From positions 34,361-98,360 of the forward strand of contig JAJEKB010021932.1 in the NCBI GenBank assembly GCA_022393335.1: a stretch of 64,000 nucleotides of DNA, read 5' to 3'. Under the pieces are notes generated by a model. It saw only the letters and a program-made list of their open reading frames with translations, had not been told where the DNA came from and made no database searches. The first letter of the stretch is position 1. Every line of letters begins with the position of its first letter. Positions 59,448 through 64,000 of this stretch are shown piece by piece. This DNA is from Macrotrachela quadricornifera (Eukaryota > Rotifera > Eurotatoria > Philodinida > Philodinidae). Position numbers and translations under genes: made by a program.

Positions 59448-60135
59448 ATGGTGCGATCCAAAGTATTATCCTTAAATATCATTTTCATTTTATTTAGTTC
59501 TATGGCTTCAGCAACTATGAGTCTTGAAAATTCCAATAATTCATCAGAAACATTTGTTATGAATATTGTTTCACTTTCCACCAAGACAAGGTTTAAATTT
59601 ATAAAGGAAAATTATGGTTATGATTGTTATAAAATGTATCAAGCTTGTGAGAATACAACAATTAAATTAGATCGATTAATTGGTGATTTAAATTACTTGT
59701 ATCAATGTAAGTCCAACAATCTTATTCCAAAATTTCTTCAATTTAAACTTGCGAATCCGGAAATGATTTATACAAGAACTTATTGGAAATGCCAAAATCT
59801 TCTTCTGAAAGAACAAATTATTTTAAAAAAGAAGAATATCAAGCATACATCTATGATGCAACAGAATTTTTATAATGATTTGTTAAATGTTTTCTCGTCT
59901 GATATTATGAGAAAATTGAACCAGATTGTGAGTGAATTGCAATTTAAAGAATATAATGCAAAATACCGCAGACATTGCAAGAAATTCAACAAACTGGTTT
60001 ATTTTCAAGAAAAATATGAAGAAAGAAGAAGAAATCAACATGCTACAACAAATACAGATGCAATTAATCAGCTGATTAACATTAGTAACAACAACGAAAA
60101 CGAATGTAAGATAGTCTGGAATTTTTCAGATCGTA
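59448..60135 (+). pseudogene. Penelope-like element ORF, N-terminal part (split by insertion)
   Basis: Begins with a hydrophobic, signal-like N-terminus (LNIIFILFSSMASAT), then a helical region typical of Penelope-like proteins upstream of the RT (RLIGDLNYLYQCKSNNLIPK, then FLQFKLANPEM). The frame reaches the insertion at 60136 inside the sequence WNFSDRT and continues in the same original frame at 63002, once the 2865-bp insert and one TA are discounted. Confidence 0.8.
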
Positions 60136-60504
60136 CACTGTAAAAAAAAAAGGAATTTTACCGAACCAAAAAAGATATCGGCTGGTCGGTACACCGTCCG
60201 ATCCTTTTTTGGTTCCATGAAAAGAAAGTTTCGTACCAAACTTTCGTTCGAGAAATGACAAAAAAGGTTTCGTACACGAAGTTCAGTACGAAACTTCTAT
60301 CGGAAAAGGTCAAAAAGGTTTCGTATCAAAGGTTCAGTACCAAAATTTTTCAAAAAACCGAAACAGGGTTTCGTAGAAATGGTTTCATGCTGAACATTTT
60401 ATTCCAGATTGAAAAGAGGTTTCATACTAAACATTGCACATCAACTTAAAAAGAAGTTTCGTACGTGCTTATTCGCACTGAACTTTTTATCACCTACCCA
60501 ATAG

Positions 60505-60705
60505 CTGATGATGGAAGCAGCGTCCGAAGTAATGAGTCAGTTTAGTTTCCATTTTGCATTCGTGAGTTGATCTTATTTAGATATGAAAAGCTACATAGAA
60601 TTCTTACACAAATTCTATATAGCTTTTCATATCTAAATAAGATCAACTCACGAATACAAAGTGGAAACTAAACTGGTTCATACCTATGAAGCTGTTTCCA
60701 TCATT
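60505..60705. repeat. Hairpin with ~100-bp arms
   Basis: The inner arms are 60538-60602 and 60611-60676. Each contains TTCGTGAGTTGATCTTATTT and ATATGAAAAGCTA, with about three mismatches and a loop of about 8 nt. Pairing continues more weakly outward to GATGATGGAAGCAGC on the left and its complement near 60690-60705. Confidence 0.88.
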
Positions 60706-61240
60706 AGTGAAAAATAAAACTTAATCGCCAAATAGTGTCTCGAATTAATCTACAATAAAGAGCAAATCAATTAATTTTATATAATAAATTTATATAATAA
60801 AATAAACTTGCCCCTACAGCTCATATGTGCGTCGATCTAAACAGAGAAAAGAAATATGTTTATTTTCAATAGTGAAACTTACCCATAATTTGATACAAAG
60901 ATGCTTTTGAAATGAAACGCGAGTTAATTTGAATTAGATGATAAATCTATCTGCGAGTCCCATATTAAAGTCACTCTGTAACAGAAAAGAAGTTTATTTA
61001 TTTTGGTACAACAAACTTACTGATTAATTTGTAGATTTTCGGAAAACATTAGGTTCAGCAGTGTTGTCACCGAACCTAAAACTATATACAATTAATTAAT
61101 TAATTAGAATACTAGTTTATCAAAAAAGTTCTTACTTAATTATGTGCATTCGGATGTGCAGGATATTTTACACACTTTGACAAGACATTCGCACAAATAC
61201 TTAATCTTCGAACATCTTCTATATGATGATAATTTTTCAT

Positions 61241-61462
61241 GAATTCATTCGTATATATATACAACCTACACTGGCAAAACAAAACGGTGAATGAGTAGTG
61301 GACGAAAAAGTTCCGTAGGTTTTCAATAGATCCTTCAGGGTACTTCAAACGTCTTCTGCATGGCAATAATTTTCTGTGAGCACATTCGTATATGTATATA
61401 TAGGCTGTGCCGTCAAAGCAAAACGGTGAATGAGTAGTGAACAAAAAGGTTCCGTAAGTTTT
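61241..61462 (+). repeat. Direct repeat pair, 137-bp spacing
   Basis: CATTCGTATATATATACAAC...AAAACGGTGAATGAGTAGTG...GTTCCGTAGGTTTT at 61244-61325 recurs as CATTCGTATATGTATATATA...GTTCCGTAAGTTTT at 61382-61462. The 127-aa minus-strand open frame here simply follows the repeat. Confidence 0.75.
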
Positions 61463-62039
61463 TATCCCATATTTAAGGGTACTATAGGTAACTTTTTGAG
61501 CGCTATCACGGCGTACCATTGGTAACTTTCTGAAGGCTATCTCGGACTACTGTTAGTAACTCTTCGACGACTATCTTGGAATACTATTAGTAACGTTTTT
61601 GACGGCTATTCCAGGAGTAATACGTGCAACTTTATGAGACCTACCAGATAGTACATCTCGTAACTACTTGAGACTGTTTCGTTGCGGAATCAATAATTTT
61701 TAAAATGTATGTTTAGATATTATCTCTGCCTTCATATAAGTTATCTAGACATAGTTCATACTAGACTAATTTGAGTTAGCAGACTCTTAAAAAAATTCGT
61801 GTTTTATCGGATTTTGAAGATTTGGTACTGTTTTATGAGACGATTTTAAGTGTTGCGGCATGAAAATTGTTTAGTAATTTTTATACAGGACCCTTCAAAA
61901 TGCTAAAAATTGAAGAGAGTTTTGAAGTTTTACTATGAAACTGTTTGGAAGTTCCATGCACTGTGTACTGGAATTTTGGTAATTTTGTATCTTTTGCTCA
62001 AAATCGGTGAAAGTCTTATAAGACAACTAGAAGCACCGT

Positions 62040-62990
62040 ATATCTTACACGAATCAATCGGAAGCTTTGTAAAATATTATAAGGTTTAACATAAATTAAG
62101 TGGAATTGTTCATAGTTTCGTAAATGATATAATGGTTCGGTACATCTTTTACGAAATCATGAACAACTCCGCAAGTGTTGCAAAGATTCTACCCATATTT
62201 TACGAAACCTTTGATAGTTTCAAAGGTCATATAATAGTTTCGTATATTTTATACGAAGCCATTAACAGCTGCACCAATTTTCTGATGATTTAGTACACAT
62301 GTTACGAAACCGTCAACAGTTTCGTAGGGCATCTAAAGGTTGCGTATAAGTTCTACGAAATCGTTCATAGTTTTGTAAATGTTCTAATAGTTCCGCACAT
62401 ATTGTACGGAACTAACCATGGTTTCATAAATGATAAACCAAACCATTACATCATTGATAAAACTATGAACAGTTTCGTGCAATATATGCTGAACCTTTTG
62501 ATGCTTTACAAAACTTTTGATAGATTCGTACACGGTATACAAAACGTTTAATTGTTTCACGAAGCTACCAGTGGCTCCGTAAAATATGAAAAAGTTCAGC
62601 GTACATTGTACGAAACTGTTCATAGTTTTGTAATTGATGTATTGGTTCAGTATATCTTTTACGAAACCATGCCTAGTTTCGTACAATGTATCCAGAACTA
62701 TTAGAGCATTTCCGAAACTATGACTGGTTTCGTAGAATATATACAAAACGTTTAAACACTATGCAAAACCGTCAATAGCTTTGTACAAAGGATACGAAAC
62801 TATCGAAAGTTCAGTACGTGGTGCATGGAACTTCTAGAGGGTTTCGCAAACAAACTTTGGAACCTTCTGCAATTTTCGAAACTTAAAATGGTTCTTTATA
62901 ATAATTACAAAACGATTTGTATGCCGCGAAACTTAAAATCGTTTCGTAAAACTGTACCAAACCCTTAAAGTTCGGTAGAGCTCCTATTTT
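62040..62990 (+). repeat. ~60-bp minisatellite of TTTCGTA/TACGAAA units
   Basis: Units alternate ATAGTTTCGTAAATGATATA-type and TTTTACGAAACCATGAACAG-type segments, so each unit is partly self-complementary. Divergence between copies is substantial. It ends just before the right TTTTTTTTACAGTG terminus. Confidence 0.75.
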
Positions 62991-63000
62991 TTTTACAGTG

Positions 63001-64000
63001 TAGTCTTACAGATGAAGAACATTCAGTTTTGGAAAAAGGAATGACTTATAATCGTTTACACAAAATTAATCGTGCTGAAGTTATTTCTAATGTGGAATAT
63101 TTGTTTCATCAATCGTGTGTCATTCAAAAGCAATTAACAAACTTTAAAAAATGGGATGAAGATCCTGATCATACTGGAGACAGAGAGATTAGGATTTTAG
63201 AACCCAAACAATTATGTTTTGCTGCAGATTTAAAAAATGCAACAGAAAAATTTTTCAATCGTGCTTATTTATCTATTAATACACGACACACCAAAAATAA
63301 TATTGCAAATAATGATAACCATATTTTATCCAACTTATCCAAGGATCGATCTATATTAATCACTAAACCTGATAAAGGTAAAGGTGTAGTAATATTGAAT
63401 CGTTTTGATTATGTAAAAAAGTTGGAAGAAATTTTAAATGATACGACAAAATTTGAATTACTCAACAAAGATCTTACTATATCTCGTGAAAATGTATTAA
63501 CTAATCTTTTACGAGAAATGATGAAAGAAGAATATTTGACTCAACAAGAATACAAATACGTGAAACCGGTCGGTTCTATTCCTGCAAGGTTGTATGGATT
63601 GCCAAAGGTGCACAAGACCAATATACCTCTTAGACCTATCGTTTCATGTGTACAATGGTATAATTATCGTCTTGGTAAATTCTTAGCTGAAATCTTAAGA
63701 CCAATACGTAATAGTCGATATTCATTAAAGAACAACAATGAATTTCAAAAATTTCTAGAAGAAAATTCACATTTATCAAAGAACAACAAAATGATAAGTT
63801 TCGACATTGAAAGTCTTTTTACAAACATTCCGGTTGATGAAACAATTAATATTATCTGTTCCAAATTATATGCAACTGATCCAAAATTAAGATCATTTAT
63901 TCCTAAACATTATCTACGTGAACTGTTAAAATTTGCTACTAAATTTACCCATATTCTCTTCAATAAGAAATATTATGGTCAAATTGATGGAGTTTCAATG
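63001..64000 (+). pseudogene. Penelope-like element reverse transcriptase, runs off the window
   Basis: Continuation of the ORF begun at 59448, open to the window edge. Penelope-type RT landmarks: ITKPDKGKGVVILN, SIPARLYGLPKVHK, LRPIVSC, YNYRLGKFLAEILRP, YSLKNNNEFQKFLEE and MISFDIESLFTNIPVDETI, the last holding the first catalytic Asp (codon at 63803). Penelope-like RTs are related to telomerase. In bdelloids the Athena group lacks the GIY-YIG endonuclease and sits near telomeres. Whether an endonuclease follows here cannot be seen because the YADD block and C-terminus are outside the window. Apart from the insertion no stop was seen. Confidence 0.88.

Larger units (their letters stand above)
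60136..63000. mobile_element. CACTG-ended, TA-flanked element with satellite-like interior
   Basis: 2865 bp, flanked by TA (60134-60135 and 63001-63002). Ends are CACTGTAAAAAAAA on the left and TTTTTTTTACAGTG on the right. Element plus one TA is 2867 bp, which restores the reading frame of the interrupted Penelope ORF. The interior has no transposase. It consists of GGTTTCGTA(C)-rich repeats (60150-60480), a 100-bp-arm hairpin (60505-60705), a 137-bp direct repeat (61241-61462), and a roughly 60-bp minisatellite of GTTTCGTAnA...TACGAAACCAT units (62040-62990). Confidence 0.88.

Noticed and set aside
61136..61519. 127-aa minus-strand open frame inside the CACTG element
   Set aside because: It contains two translations of the same 137-bp direct repeat and no transposase motif.

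Overview
The window is AT-rich animal DNA. It contains small-intron genes and a very dense, diverse set of transposable elements. The best guess for the organism is a bdelloid rotifer. Three things point there. First, a Ty3/gypsy-like LTR retrotransposon carries a DEDDy-exonuclease ORF3, an arrangement I recall being described for bdelloid LTR elements. Second, there is a Penelope-like (Athena-type) retroelement. Third, an LTR retrotransposon, a LINE, a Penelope-like element, and CACTA/Tnp2, piggyBac, hAT, MULE-like and unclassified TIR elements all sit within 64 kb. The assignment is inference; no rRNA or mitochondrial marker is present.

Layout. 1-3030 (+): right part of an intron-containing Tnp2/CACTA-family transposase gene. 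5704-7370 (+): wreck of a piggyBac transposase. 7740-9088: foldback repeat. 11200-11840: 92-bp satellite with a 10-N assembly gap. 14159-28573 (- strand): complete 14.4-kb LTR retrotransposon with a 5-bp target duplication. Its protease is split by a 5.9-kb LINE (20570-26432, 12-bp target duplication), and the LINE's ORF1 is in turn split by a 591-bp palindromic MITE at a TA. 28900-29700: tandem repeats. 30654-34554: 3.9-kb DNA transposon with about 420-bp terminal inverted repeats and a six-exon transposase gene.

36107-42964 is the only clearly cellular part. It holds a 16-exon collagen-type prolyl 4-hydroxylase alpha-subunit gene (+), with a small hAT MITE in one intron, and a two-exon galactose 3-O-sulfotransferase-like gene (-). 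Both read as intact and their products would act in the secretory pathway.

47185-50681 (-): hAT element with a five-exon transposase gene and two homopolymer frameshifts. 51560-52066: decayed unknown coding fragment. 52067-54135: satellite that begins with a CACTG terminus. 56426-58208: 1.8-kb palindromic element with a 9-bp target duplication. 58242-58310: tRNA-like sequence. 59448-64000 (+): Penelope-like element running off the window, interrupted at a TA by a 2865-bp element (60136-63000) with CACTG termini and a satellite-like interior.

The strongest leads are the three-level nest with exact target duplications, the near-identical LTRs around a badly mutated interior, the enzymatic ORF3, and the CACTG-ended satellite-carrying elements. 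All splice sites were assigned by eye from GT/AG signals and reading-frame continuity; none is supported by transcript data.
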